Assembly: GCA_930367205.1 (NCBI GenBank)
Contig: OV884012.1
Span: 60,347,239 to 60,411,238 of the forward strand
Length of the DNA: 64,000 nt
Source of the DNA: Acanthosoma haemorrhoidale
Taxonomy: Eukaryota; Arthropoda; Insecta; Hemiptera; Acanthosomatidae
Direction of reading: 5' to 3'
Positions 30,737 through 45,444 of the stretch are shown here, in pieces; position 1 is the first letter of the stretch; each line of letters opens with the position of its first letter. Position numbers and translations under genes: made by a program. Below the pieces are notes generated by a model, which was not told the origin of the DNA, made no database searches, and saw only the letters and a list, made by a program, of their open reading frames with translations.

Positions 30737-31310
30737 TTAACGCCTAGAGTAACCTTTTGTACAGCTGACTGCATGTTTCATAAACCAGTCATGTTTGAAT
30801 TTATGATATTGTTGACTCTACAACATGTGCTGGCGTCACCACTTTACCATGCCTTCATAGATGTCAGAATGACATGGAACAAAATAACAGCCTGTAAGAG
30901 TCATTATGCCTTCAACCTCTACATATACATATTAAATCACCATTATCAACAGTAGCTTTTCACTCAATCAATGATATTTACAATGAGAAACATTGATTGA
31001 CAGTACTAAATATCGTGAGCAAAAATCTCGTATGCAGTCGTATGGCTTCGTCCCAAACGTTTATTCTAATAATTCGTGCCAGGAATGATAGGCATTCATG
31101 TCTATCAAAGCCTACAAACAAACAGAGGCTGCAACACTTCTTTCTGAAAGAGTGACAATCTTATTAGCACAATGTTGACTGATATTACACCATTCTATAA
31201 TAAAAGATACATCTACAGTTATAATATAATATAGCGACTTGGAGTTGCCGAGGAACCATCCGGTGAGCTATTCCTTCAACTGCAGTTGTTGACGATTAGG
31301 ATCATCTACA

Positions 31311-31560
31311 GTGAGTAATATGTGCGAAGCCCGAGCACGTAAATGGCGATATTTTAATTCTGCCAGATTGCCTCCGGACGAGGACTCATTCAGAAAGGAT
31401 TGTCAGAGAACTCACTGGCAAGCCTCTGAATATAAGAATGCAAGGCTTGCAATAAATAAATATGTAAGAATAAATAATAATACAATGGCTGATCCCTACT
31501 AACTGCGGATGGGAACATCACCAAGGTGGATTGAGAGTTGCCTCAACCCAACGAAACCCT
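31311..31560 (+). pseudogene. Possible repeat-associated ORF fragment
   Basis: An open frame of 63 codons contains CEARARKWRYFNSARLPPDEDSF followed by an H/W/Q-rich stretch. From memory it resembles the LPPT-x-S motif block of uncharacterised repeat-associated ORFs in arthropods and molluscs. A TNCGWE-like continuation is out of frame after 31500. Identification is tentative. Confidence 0.25.
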
Positions 31561-31987
31561 TGAAGGGGAATCCATCATAGAAACAGAAGAAGTTGATGTG
31601 TTTTTTCATCCATGTACAGCGCCACAGAGGAGGAATTCAGTGGTTGGCTGCAGGATATGTGCTTGACGTGGCTTTTATGTGTGCAACGAACATAAAATTA
31701 ATGATGTAGCTTTTCTCATTAGGAGATTTTTATATTTTCTCAATTGGTGAAGACGTTTGTGAAAGTGCTCCCACCCACTGGGAAAAAGGCACGCATTTTT
31801 TAAACTCATCTCTTTAACATTATATTTATTATTATTATCATTTTATTTTAGTTTTATTATATAGGTGTTTGTTACTTTTCCTAATGTTGAAGATTTAAAA
31901 ATTTATTACAAATTACCAGTAATAAAGACTTCAGTGTACACGTTTATTCGGTCTCAGTGACCAAAGCATGGCCTTTATTGTGCATGC

Positions 31988-32774
31988 TATCAAATTGATG
32001 TTAGTACGATCCTTAGGCTTCCATCTCGAGGGCTTAGGCTGATCTGGAAACCACATACGACGCTAAAAAGACAAGAACTAAGCAGACGCTTTGGGCGTGA
32101 AGTAAAGACTTCAAAGGACATCCCAACTCTCAATAGAAAACAAAATACTAATTTACAAAGTTATGCTTAAGCCAATCTGGACATACGGAATAGAGCTATG
32201 GGGGACATCAAAAAAGTCAAACATCAAGAGTATCCAATCCTTTCAATCAAAAGTCCAGAACAATAGTAAATGCCCCTTATTATGTCAGCAACAAAACCCT
32301 TCATAACGATCTTAATATACCTTACATTCTCGAACTCATCCCTTCTAAGTTTATGAAATTCCATAGTAACCCATCCAACCACCCTAATCCCGTAGCACGT
32401 CATTGCACTGCACCACTCATCCCTATAATCCTCCTCGGAGACCTGCCAATGGCTAGTTTCTCCAATCATGTCCTGAACGTATGTGGTTCTCGTGCTCTTG
32501 GTCAGCCTCCGCTGGCTTATATTCGGTGACGCGGCTGACGGAGAGCGTGGGGGACTTCCCAAGACTCCACTTCCTCTTTCACATGCGAGGGAGGTGACAA
32601 CCATGTGGATTTGGGAGGTTTCTGGGCTGTTGTGTAAATACTATATATATGAGCGAGTGAATGAAAAATGTAAATATGGTATGAATGAGAACATTTATCA
32701 CAATTACTTATTGCCCATGAGGCATATTGTAATTTTTATCATAATAAAGCTGTTCAATATGATATATCAAATTG
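31988..32774 (+). mobile_element. 5'-truncated Jockey copy with 10-bp target duplication (copy D)
   Basis: The insert 31998-32764 begins inside the RT C-terminal region (the RYLGFHL block near 32015) and runs through the ORF2 end and 3' UTR to AATAAAGCTG. It is flanked by TATCAAATTG at 31988-31997 and 32765-32774. Small deletions, such as near 32095 and 32255, break the frame. The minus-strand frame at 32224-32604 is a shadow. Confidence 0.88.
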
Positions 32775-34566
32775 TAAATTGTAAAAATGTTAATAATAAA
32801 CTTTATAAAAAAATATATAGACATTCACTTATCTTAAAGGGTGACCACCTTGTGCAACCGTTCTAAGAAATGTATCCTGGATTTAGTTAATTAACATTAT
32901 GTTAATAAAATAAAACACATAAAAACTTTATGGGATGTCAATTCAGGGATACATTTGATGCCTGCGCACTTCATTATAAGTTATAATGCACCATAAGGCA
33001 TTTTATTGACTAAAAGATAAATAAACTTGTTCTACATATTAAATTTAAAGCTATGTCCCTATTCCTCTCTCAAAGTTGTTTCGTGTTCATCAATGGAAGA
33101 TTATCTGTATATTGAAAATTACCCATCAGCTTTAAATGTCATATAATCTAGTACTTTATAATTTTCAACTAAAATGAATGTTATATGCATATTAGTAGTT
33201 GATACTAAAAAAGGATGATCAAACCCTCTAGAAATGATAGTCAGTTGGCAAAGTCAGATTTTTGTTCTATATATCAATTGATAAACATTTTAACAAAGTT
33301 TCTGGCGATCATGTGACACCATAACAAAAATATGGTTGACGTTTCCCAAGCCATCTACTTGTTTATTGTGAATTGACCTTTACTAAAGCATTTAATTCAC
33401 CATCATCGAGCTTTGTTTCTGGCCTTCAATGAGATTTATTCTTACGAATTTTATTTCATTCCACGGATACATATTTCTATCATTCACTGTACGATCAATA
33501 AATGCCATATTATATGTTCCAAAAGGCTTCGGTAGGATTATGTCCGAGTTTAAATTCATATAAGAATATATAACTCGTAACTGCTAAGAATACATTCAAA
33601 GTAGTTCACAATAAACTTAACGATATAGCATGAAAATGAAAGAGAAATGTCTACAGGTTAATTTAACCCACTGTGTCAGTGATTGAAGAAGATGAAATTG
33701 ATTCTTACTATAATTATTTCATCAAAATAAATAAATCTGACTATTCATCCCTTCCGACCCAATACTTTTATTTTATTATTTTCCAAGGTCGCAGGAAGAG
33801 ATTAAACATATAAACTAATCAATTAGACGGTCTTAATTTTACTTTTAATTGTTTTATAAATGTGTAAATGTTAGTCACTTTTTGTCCCGTTTTTCTACTT
33901 ATGTCTCGGTCATTTGCTTCAATAAAATACCTACCTGGAAGGGGGTGGGAGATGAGAGTGGTCCACCACGAGTAGCAGTTATTTTGGGACGGCATTTTTT
34001 AATATTTTCGTCTTAATCATCTAAAAATAAAATAACACAACAATGTTTATAATCAACCGAATAGCTGATGATAAGCATTTTAACAATATCATTCTAGACT
34101 TTTCTAATAAAAAAGCTAGAAACAATGTATAAAAACGCAAACATTACATCATAATTTTTGTAAAATCTGATTAAACAAAAGAAAAAATTTATTTTATTAT
34201 TGTTCAGTAATTTTTAATAGCCATCCTTGATTGGTATAGAAAGAGTAGGAAATCGGGCTCAGGTTGCAGAATCTCTAGGAACCGCGCTGAGTATCTTTAT
34301 GGTTGGCTGAACTGTCTTTTCGAAATATATAATTTAGTTAAAAGCGTGCAATTCGCTAAAAATGTAACATACATAAAATTAAATAATTCCATGTTACACA
34401 GCCTTATATAAACTGGTTTACATTTCACAGTGTACACTAATTTGCTTTGTTTTTTCATATCCCTTGACTATACGAAAGTGAACGTTCCTGTAGTTTTAAG
34501 CTCAGCTATTTCCCCGTTTTTTTTGACGTCAACCTTTGCTATATTTTCAATATTTGTTTGTTTTAG
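32775..34566. other. No gene seen
   Basis: AT-rich and stop-dense on both strands. Confidence 0.5.
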
Positions 34567-34596
34567 GTGGCTGAGAGGGAGCTCCGGGAGGCAGAG
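34567..34596 (+). CDS. Candidate 30-nt microexon
   Basis: A pyrimidine-rich acceptor ending TTTGTTTGTTTTAG precedes 30 nt open in frame 0 (VAERELREAE). A consensus donor GAG|GTGAGC follows directly. Length divisible by three and the charged helical peptide suit a cassette exon in a coiled-coil protein. It sits at the edge of a GC-rich island (34560-35040). Splice-like signals could be chance within a conserved non-coding element. Confidence 0.35.
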
Positions 34597-34599
34597 GTG

Positions 34600-35040
34600 A
34601 GCCAATATTTGCTATTCGTTGGCGGGCTGAGTTGCTCGCAAAGTTAACAGTGACGGCGGTTAGCTTCAGATTACAGTGGCTTTTATCGCTCCAATAAAAA
34701 GGCTGATTTAAACTTAGAGAGGACCCGACTCCGCTGCGAAGCTGTTACTCCTCCCTGGGGATCCTCGCGGAGGCCGTCGGTATAAATGATTCACCGGTCG
34801 GGAAAAAAGTTCCTTTTGCTCCACCCCTCCTTCCCGATTAATGGGGATATCCATTCCGGTTAGCGCCTAAGGGATAGAGGATCCAAGTGGTTGCCCGGGC
34901 TACATTTTATTAACCTGATGGCTCATCCTTTAGGCCGGACTGTGACTGGTTCAGCTCTGGGAAATGGCGACCTGTTTGGAGTGCGGGCACGATTTGAGGA
35001 GAGAGGATTGGCCGTTAGTTACTGAATCATTGATTTGAAG
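34600..35040. promoter_or_regulatory. GC-rich island, possible conserved non-coding element
   Basis: About 440 bp of clearly higher GC and no open frame, containing homeodomain-type cores (CCCGATTAATGG near 34835). Similar patches lie at 23210-23350, 39880-40000, 46370-46680 and 62080-62370. A regulatory role is inferred from composition and motif content only. Confidence 0.3.
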
Positions 35041-36470
35041 GTAGTGTTACATAATGATGTTTTATAGGTGTCCGGCCGTATCACAAATATAATTACTTAA
35101 GAATGTCTTTCTACGTATATACTTCGTAAAAGTAATTTGTGTTTCTGCTAAACCTGGATTATTTGACATAAAGATAATTCCCCATCTCCAAATCTTTTTC
35201 AAGGGAAGTAACGGGATCATTCAGAACGCAACAAACACGTGTATGGTCAGTACTCCGTTAAATAACCAAATAAATTTACTAATGCAATGCCTAACCACTC
35301 TCTCTCCCAATATACTAATAAATTCTCAGGCATGCCACAATACCTCTGCACAAAACCATTTTACCAGTATCACGAGAATACATTAAAGAGACATACATAT
35401 CAATATGTTTTAGCCAATACAATTTAAGAGGGGAAGGATACCGGAAAATTTGATAGCATTGTAGTAACTGAATTGTAAATCAAAATGCAATGTTTTCTTA
35501 TTCTTCTATTATTTTTTCCCTTTAGAAAAGGCTTCTTGTAGATTCCTGAAATTTACTTCCCATAAACAGTGAAGCCTCCATGTCTGTTTGCACTAAACTA
35601 ACTTATAATAGATTGATTTTCCAACAGTTACTCTCTGAAATATGAGAAAATTTTCCAGAGTATTCTTTTAATGCTGCAATTCAGAGAATGCTGCAAGGTT
35701 CGGTGGGGAGTGCTAATAAGGTTAAGTTGTCTTTTGTTTTTTTGTCTTCCTGTCTGTACGACTGGGCTCAGCAAATTTATCAGTAACATAAATAATTCGC
35801 AAAATTTCTAAATATGATTATTTTATTTTGGTTAAAATAGAATAATTCTAAAGCATTGGAAAAGGATGTCAATTCAAGATTTCAAATTCTGCATTTCCCC
35901 TACTATTCTAAAAGACACTTTAAATACAACAACGAAATAATAAATTCAAAGATATTGCAACAAATAAATTATTTACAGCTAACAGCAAAAGTTGGGCATT
36001 TGTTCTGCATTTCAAAAAGGTTTTATATTTGTGCTTATTAGTTGTTAAGCAAAGAAAAATAGTTGTTTTTATACGTTAAACCGGAACAAATTTATGCATT
36101 TAAATAACGAAAAATAGTTATATCCCATGACCTCGCATTCATGATAGAAGTTACCTTGTTCACGAACCAGAAACCACCCGCCTACATTTCCATTATTTAT
36201 CAATTAATCTTCGCCATCAGAATCGAGAGAGGGGGATAGTTCACGATCCCGACACGGAAAAATCTCAGTAGGGGTGCGGGCATAATTGGGCTGATTGGAC
36301 AAAATAAACGATCGTATGGTTGACCAAAATAAACCATTCTCTCGTTCACTGTAGGCATAAATAACCTGCCTATACAAGGCAGAAATACCCAAAATGAATC
36401 GACAAAACCTCCCCCGGCGGGTGCTCCCGACAGTAATTAGTTTTTGTTTCTGAATGAGTTCAAATTGGCT
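35041..36470. other. No gene seen
   Basis: AT-rich sequence with a GC-richer patch at 36140-36420. The minus-strand 62-codon frame there (36204-36392) has no recognisable motif. Confidence 0.45.
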
Positions 36471-36474
36471 CTTC

Positions 36475-37049
36475 TCGGGTTGTTAAGGTAAGGGGGGTGC
36501 CAGCCACGGGGCAGGGGTTGAGGTCTCTACAACCCGGCCGCAGCCCGTCGGGCATCAATAAAAGATAAGATGGGTGGACATGTGGTTTTTGACCTTTTAT
36601 GGTAGCCTAGTCGGCGGAAGCTGTATTCGTATTGATCTGACTCCATAAGATCTTAAAAGGTGTGCCCCGACAAAGCACTATGTTCAGGAGAAGAGGAACA
36701 GGGTAGTTATTATAGGTAGTTTATGTGGTCTTTGACCACGAATTCACACTCGGTATCTAAGGGTAGGCGAAAACCTTCCGGATCCTAAAGGGGAGTGTGA
36801 ATCGGAGAGAGGCAGGCTGGATCGCTGGGGGGACGCTACTAGGTAAAGTTTGTAGGGCCCCAGAGTCCGTCGTCTCAGAGGAAGGGATCTCTTCCAAGGA
36901 GGTGCTAGTTTTAGCGAGACGAAGGCAGAGAATTCCACTAGGAAGGTTTGGGGTCTGCCAACGCTGGACTAAAACATAGCGTGGTTAGGAAAGAGATATG
37001 CAAAGGTAATTCAATAAGAAAGCCATGGTTCGAGTAGAACAGCAAGCAA
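36475..37049 (+). repeat. Diverged, 3'-truncated LTR of the TGTCGGG family
   Basis: Colinear with 28537-29208 from the GGTC-CTACAACC block to GAGTAGAACAGCAAGCA, with many substitutions and small indels. The first ~20 bp and last ~120 bp of the LTR are not recognisable. No duplications are seen. Confidence 0.65.
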
Positions 37050-40000
37050 GGAAACGTAGGTGGATATTTCTGGGCCGAGAAGAGGGGAACTTATTTATAA
37101 CAAAAACAGGAACTGTTTATTCGTAGTGAAGAAGGTGGTACAACTGCTCTTTTTCAATTTTTTCTTCTCTCTTTGAAATTGATTGAAAACTGAAAACACG
37201 TTCAGGAAAAATATGTTTACACTTCATCAGACACTGGGAGATATTTAGTACCAAAAAGGTAAAATAATAACTGCAGATAAATAAATTGAAGCTGGTGGTG
37301 TGGAATGAGCTGAGAGGGCAGGGGTTGACGAAGGGCTAAGTTGAGGGTAAGCAGAGATGACGGCAATTTCGAGAGGACGGCCATGTCAGAGCGCCTCCTT
37401 TTAAATTAAACCTGATTCAAGGGCATAGATGACAGTGGCACTCCAATTTTCGCCGCCGTGGTAGGTAGACCTTAGCCGAAGGAAAAACCATTCCTGCAGA
37501 ATTGAAAACGTTTCTCTCTCCCTCCCTCTCTATCTCTCTCTCTCTCTCCCTCTCTCCCTCTCGTGGATCGGTTTCCCGGTAACTTGTGAGCTTTCTTCTA
37601 GGCCCGGCCCTTTTACAACCTACAAAGAGAGGGCAGATTTCCTTTTCCACTGTTAGTAGTTGTCTGAAAAGGCACGTGAACTGAAATCACCCTCTAGGTG
37701 TCTTTTACAATTTGCCGTGTTTCAGTTAGTTTCCTTGGGGGTTGTTTAAACTAATTTTATATTATTCAAGTTTGTACCAATTTACTACAAACTTTTTCTT
37801 ACCCTACATTTATTTTTCAGATCTGATTAAAAATGAATATACTTCTACAGCATTCTACCAAACGAATTGATGCATAGCATGTACATGTATATACACACCC
37901 ACGTGACCGCTTTCAGCTACCCTAATGATAGAATACCATTTAAACAACTTTATTAAACTGTAGAGACATGCACATAAATATGGACATTTATTGGATTAAA
38001 GGTCACATAGAAAATAAAGAATTTTTTCTTTAATAAATCTTTATTTAAAGAAAATTACAAAAGTGCAATAGATAATTGCGATAAAATACCCCATATTTAC
38101 TTTCATAAAAGCCGTATTTACAATACACATTCATTTAACATAGGAACACATACATATCCCGAAGGTCCCTAAATTTACCCAGTGTAACATTTTTCAAAGA
38201 GGTATCATTGAATTAGATTTTCAGTCAAGTTCTTAGATTAAAAATCTCAATATGCGCAATTATTGTCTTGTTCTGGGCTAGCTATTCCTTAGTTCTTGTC
38301 CTAGAGAAAAGATTCAGTAAGGATATTTTGGTAGAATCGAGTCAGGTTTGGATGAGTCCTGTGAGAAGTGCACCGCCCAGAGTACTACTAGAAACCACCC
38401 GAGTGCGAATTACATTATTGGGCTTGAGGGAGATCCCCTATCAATATTTTCATATCCACCCCCAGGCAGGGGTGGAAGAGATGCCTTATTGATAAGGCCC
38501 TCCAGCCACTACCCCCATTATCTACCGTCTAAGCCACCCTCTCGATCGCCTTATTCGTAAATACACTCTTTCGCACAAAACAGGACCAAGTTTTACCTAA
38601 AATTGTTTCGCGCATCGTACGAATTGTTTCGACGTGGTGCATAAATACGAGAGGTTTAAAATTATATAATCAAGTAATTTCGCACAACATATTTACCTCA
38701 CCATGTACCTATATTTATCTTAAAGAGATCATTCACAAGTGGTGTTCTATACTAGGGGTTGGTATCCATTCTCCCACAAGACAAAGACGGCCCATCATGT
38801 TAGGATTGTCCAGGCAGTATCTGAATGACCTAACTAACTATTAAGTACTACTTATTACTTATAACTGTGACTTTTAATCACAACTTTCAACAAAAACTGA
38901 TCCCCAGTGCCTTTTATACAATTTTATGAAGTACATAATTATAATAGATATATGATAGTTTGCTGTTATAAGCCGATTGTCAGAGGGAATAACTAGGTAA
39001 ATTGATTTATTGTGAAAAGTCAGATAATCGTTTATTAGAGGCTGATCGTAACGTTTATGAGTATTGATTTTACAACTTCACTTGAAAGAACGACTTACAA
39101 AAGGAAAAAAAATGCTCGTAGAACTATGTAGGCTCAAACTGGGTAAGTCTCATACAAATACCTCAAAATTTTCGAAGAAGTAATAATTTATTGGGTTTCA
39201 TTGGCCGGCTTATGAGGGACATCTGAATCTTAAAATTGCTATCCGCAAATTTATTTTTTATGCATTAGACTTTTTTTAAGCTAGATTTACATGTCTGTAA
39301 CACCTGCCGTGATTTTAAGGCCACCTGTGATAGAAATGGCCATTTCTAAAGATATATAACCTATAATGCTTGATTAAATAACAGACTTTGGATAATGGAT
39401 AGAATATATAACACTCTGAACCAATTAGAGCAGCTTTGCTAGTACCTGCTCCATGCCAGAAGCTGTGTGCCAGCTATGAAGACCATAGACGGTGTAAGTC
39501 ATTTAAAAAAGGGCTCAGAATGGCGTATGTGTAGCCACTTAGATGGCTGGTGCCTCTGCCATCGGTCAACTTTCTTCCCTACTCCAACATATTAAAGCCA
39601 TAGAAGAACAATAATCAATGAAAATAATTGGAGTCACGTTTCCGAGGACGTAAAGGCTGATCTAGTGCCATGCAGTAAAAATGATAATTTAAGTTACTAA
39701 CACATTTTGTTGGTAAGAGTTAGGACTAACAGCCTGCGTACAACCAACAAACAATCATAATTGACAAATATACTTCGCCACAGAGTCTGTGAACACATGA
39801 CATAATTTTCTCTCAACTTTTCACAAAATCTGCTTCTTTTTCAAAACTTCCTTTATGCACACATACACGAGAGGTCCTGAGAGACAAAGGAGCCGGTGAA
39901 GTCCCTAATGAAGATGGAGAACAATCGCATTAAGGGCCCGAGGGAAGGGTATAAAATATGATTAGGCATAATCCGGGGTATTCGGGCTGAGTATATTATA

Positions 40001-41955
40001 CATGCAGGTACTCCGCTCTAAAGCCAGCCAGCCTTATCTTTCTCACTCCTGTTATCATTAACCAGCTATCCCTAGCTTCCCTTGCGAACGACCCGCTAAA
40101 GATCAACATCACATCCCGGACCTCAAATTTTATATCAAACCTGCTATCCGCTAAACCAGCATCCTCTTCTACTTAATTCGAAAAAAAGCACTAAATGTTA
40201 TTTTTTGCATTTTGGAATGCAATGTCTAATTCTAAAGTTGATGTTGATAGCACATCAGTACTGACTTAGTACTGGACAAAACCTGGAGTAGCATTTATTA
40301 GTTGATAATAGTTTATCCATAGCTTCGTCAGTTCTTATTTTTCATTAGTTTATTCTTGTTAGTTTATTACTTATTATTTTTATTGATTTATTTTTACAGA
40401 CTATTTTTTATTTTATAACAACCATTGTACAAATTAAATTGAATATATTTTGGTATTAATAAAAGAAGTAAACTCAACTATATTTATGAAACAACATGTA
40501 TACTTGTATATTGTATATCAGAACTTCTATATCTTTAATTGGATATCTTACACTTACAGGATAGGAAAATACGTACGTTTTAATTACAGGTAATTTATAC
40601 ACACAAAACTCCAATAACTGTTTTTGCTATCTAAATAACAACTCTAGTTCTAGTAAATTGATTGAACGATGATATGAATATGATGAAATTGATTACGTAT
40701 TGCATGATGTTTCTTCTGATAACATAGAGGTCCACTAAAATAATCACCTACGATATTTTATTGTATTCCATTGTAAATCACGGGTAGAATGTTTTTTTAT
40801 TAATAACTGACCCTTCATCACAACTAAATAGGTTGCTTTTATTTTTATTTTCGTTTATGTAATGTTGCGACTTAAGCAGTAATCATGAGTAACTTCCTCC
40901 CTGATAGTGTAGATACTCTTTCCAAATCCGAATATCAAGCAAAATGTTACGACTCCCTCGAAAAAAAAAATACATTTTCCTCTAAGGTTGAGGCCACGAT
41001 GTTGACAGATTTAATGAGTTTTTATTATTCTAATTGCAAAAATAAAACAAAAATTATATAATGTCACAAAATCACCATTTAATATAGCGAAGTTGGTGTT
41101 ATTAGTTCTGTTGTTAAAGTGTTGTAAATTATTTTATCAAACAGTGCAATTAAAATGTAAATCAAACCTTAATTTGAATGACATAGATATCTTTTTGGAA
41201 CAGTTTTGTTAAAACCTGGAGGAATGCTTGACACAAAGTGGATAGAAATTCATTAACGAACCCCAAGAAACATCCCAGCAATTTAAATCTGGAAACTTGA
41301 GAGGATTATTTTTGTATTCTGCTCTTTTGCTTATACTAAGACGAGTTGTGATTAACTTAGCTTTATTTTAGGTCCTAAAGAATTCCAGTAGGACTCAAGG
41401 AATCCAAGCTTATCTAATTTGGAACAGGCGCTCGCCTGAGTTTAAGCAAGAGCTTGTACCATCCTTTTAGCTTGAAACTTTTTCAGTTGAATCCTTCTTT
41501 GAAGTTCATAAGAGTTGAAAACAAAACTCTCAGTACAAGTTCCTTACGTTATTTTCTTTGTTTTTTTGTGACAGCACGAAAAATCAGTTTTCTTTATTAA
41601 TACAATAGAAATGTTTTTATGCCAGACTGAACAATTTCATTCTTGCAATAAAAATTTTTTCTAACATTTCGAGCTCTGACGAACCTTCTCAAAGGGCTTC
41701 CTTTGTACATTATTTTGTCAGTTTTACCCTTCCCCGTGATTGATTAAATATTTACTGAGCTTTGATTACTTAGAAAACTCCTATTGTGGACAGGAAAGGT
41801 GAGCTATTTATCAAAACCCACACAATCCAATATAAGTAATACAAATCAAGTCCGCTGTTTAACTAGAACTATAATGTGATTAAGAAAATATGTATATACA
41901 TATTAGTATGTCATACACAGATTTAAATTTCTGTAATTTTTAGATATAGAGAAAA
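37050..41955. other. Unique-looking AT-rich region, no gene recognised
   Basis: An imperfect CT microsatellite lies at 37508-37560. A GC-rich patch at 38330-38560 includes the inverted repeat CCACCCC...GGGGTGG near 38458. Another patch lies at 39880-40000. A hairpin plus CGAAATG motif occurs on the minus strand at 41668-41695. Short frames show no family features. Confidence 0.45.
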
Positions 41956-41959
41956 ATAA

Positions 41960-42020
41960 AACCAAGGCCTGGAATCGAGACAGGACCATTATTTTCAGCT
42001 GTTCAACCATCTAGAAAAAG
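41960..42020 (-). mobile_element. tRNA-like SINE head (second family)
   Basis: On the minus strand a box A-like TAGATGGTTGAAC (42013-42001) and a box B-like CTCGATTCCAGGCC (41979-41966) are 34 nt apart. The match to box consensus is weaker than in the SINE at 26.9 kb, and no body or tail could be delimited. Confidence 0.4.
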
Positions 42021-42661
42021 TCATTTTATTTTTTATCATAGGTCTCTCTTGTTACCTCCTAAACTCCAAAATCGTAAAAAATGATCGCTATTTTTCTCTA
42101 CCACCGACAGTCATTAATAGAGAACAAGCCACAAACAAGAATACATTTGCAACAATTGCAGTTCAATTTTAAATTCAGTGACGAGCTGGCCAGAACTGAA
42201 TGACGTGCAGAATAATTGAGGAGAAAATGTTAATGAGAATGTTAGCAAACAATCATTTGCGGAACCAATTACTATTTCACAGAAGGATGTCGGATCCAGC
42301 ATATGTTTTGTTGAATATTCCCGCGCTCTGTTAAACGTCATGTTCTCGGTCAGTGCTACTATTCTAATTATCGAAATGACTCCCCACCGTGTATACCATG
42401 GGAATTGGGATGACCATGCTGGGTGAAAAATTAAAAAACGTGATTGTTGTGGCCACCTCTTAATCACAAATAATTATAAGTCACCCTCTTCTCGTATCAG
42501 ACCTTGTATCTATATAATCAAATAACATCAGAAAATTATTTTCATTATGTTAATAAAGATTATGACGTCAGTGAGAGTAAGGGGAGAAGTCAGTAGAGGG
42601 GGGTCATCCCCAGTTCCTCTCTAGCCGCCTGGTGGGGGCCATCCCCTCCAGGCAAGCCGGC

Positions 42662-42696
42662 TATATAAGCCCGAGCCCCTGAGTCAGAGCTCAGAG
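42662..42696 (+). promoter_or_regulatory. Candidate core promoter (TATA + initiator)
   Basis: TATATAAG starts at 42662, and TCAGAG has its A at 42693, 31 bp downstream, a canonical spacing. The segment 42580-42720 is GC-rich, and AATAAA follows at about 42754. TATA, start and poly-A signal within about 100 bp suggests an LTR-type U3/R layout, but I could not find matching TG...CA ends with target duplications. Confidence 0.4.
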
Positions 42697-42877
42697 CATT
42701 AAGGTGAGCCTCATCACCTAGTGTTGTATAAGAACAATGAACTATTAACGACAATAAAAATTTATTATATTTAGGCACTCCGCCAAATGCATGTAAATGC
42801 AGTAAGAGGAGAAATATGTAATCCAAATATTTTGTTATTTTTCTTTTTGTGCATTGTATTGTTTTGTTGAGGTTTTG

Positions 42878-43942
<1,065 letters not shown>

Positions 43943-45439
43943 GTGATGTTGCCACTTATGAAAGTCGATAAGGGTATTTGTATTTGTTTGTAATATTATA
44001 CAAAGTGTAACCTAAATTATGTCCGACACTTAAAGAAGTGATAGTAGATCCCAAATCTATTAAAAAGCGTTATTTGGACTATGATCCAATTCCGAACAGG
44101 GAAAAAGTAAATGTAAAGTTCGTGTTTTGTCAAGGTTGTTGTGGTTCGGAAAGTTGTTAGACGTTAATAAAAATTTATTTATGTATGACGTTTGGCTATT
44201 ACTCTGGACAATTGCAAACACTACTATTCAGAAAATATTAATGTAATTATTGAAATCTCCAAATCGTAGAGTGATAAAAAAGTTAATGTTACGAAAAACC
44301 ATTCTTTCCTCCGGCATCCAAGCCTAGAATGTGCAGTGAAATCTTGGTAGATTATAATATAAAACATAAAAAAACTAAAAATCTATCAGCTGCATGTTCA
44401 TTGTAGACCCCTTTTAAATTATAAATATAATCCCAAACATGTATACAGGCTGTAGCGTGAAGGATATCCAAAACTTGAGGAAATACATCTTAAATATAAC
44501 AAAAAACTTCATTTGGGCTATGGTCGTATTCCAAACGGGGAAGAAGTAAGTTTCATAGGATCATATGATTTATAATATATAATGGGCTACAATGAGCATG
44601 CAGCTAATAGGTTTTTAGTTATTTTTATGTTATACCCTATTAAGATTTAGCTGCACGCTTTGATGGCTTTGATGCCAACGAAAAAATGATTTTTCATCAT
44701 TTTCTTCATCACCTATGATTTAAGAAAACCTTCTTTTTTTCCCCCCAAACCCCTATATTCAATATGAGTGATATATCAGAGCGAGTCATAGATTCCAGAA
44801 TATGGAATCTTCACATATATGCACATAAATTATATTTACTGTAGCGTAACTACATTTTATATAATGTTTGAGGTTTAAAGAATTTTTGTATTGTAGGCTG
44901 ATGTAGAAAAATTCTTTCTATGTGGATTTGACAGTATCCATTGTACTTGGACCATTTGAATGCGAATATATTGCAGTAACCACTAAAAACAACATGGCCC
45001 ATTCCATTCCGAGCCATGGAAACTGTACCAAGCAGTGACCCTATTTAAAATATTTCTTTCCCAACGCGAGTAGGCTAGCGTTCAACTGTTATCAGCTATT
45101 ACAAAATAGGCTAGGGAATGGCTTGAAAAAAATTACATTAGTTACTAACACGTCAAATCTGTGGCATTCGCTATAATAAATGACCTCTGATATGAAAAGA
45201 GAAAACTTTCTTTTGTAAATAAAAAAAAAAAACAATAATTAAAAAATGTACATTTCTTAAAATATGAACCGTATGACAGCTATTTTGTTGCGAAAATATT
45301 TTATTATAATCACACTCTGTTATGTGCTCTTATTCTGGACGCTTGCCTATTAAGGCTATCCAACTCCTCACACAAAATCAGAATCATCATATATATCCAT
45401 GTCTTCAAAAATCGATTGAAGTCCAAGGAAAATGTCTTA
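43943..45439. other. No gene seen; a weak repeat pair
   Basis: A motif of the form TGG(A/G)CTATG...TTCC(G/A)AAC(A/G)GGGAA recurs near 44080-44110 and 44515-44550. It may be a diverged short repeat. The rest is AT-rich. Confidence 0.35.
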
Positions 45440-45444
45440 TACAG

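Noticed and set aside
30477..30774. Open frames across the N block
   Set aside because: They consist of unknown bases in an assembly gap.
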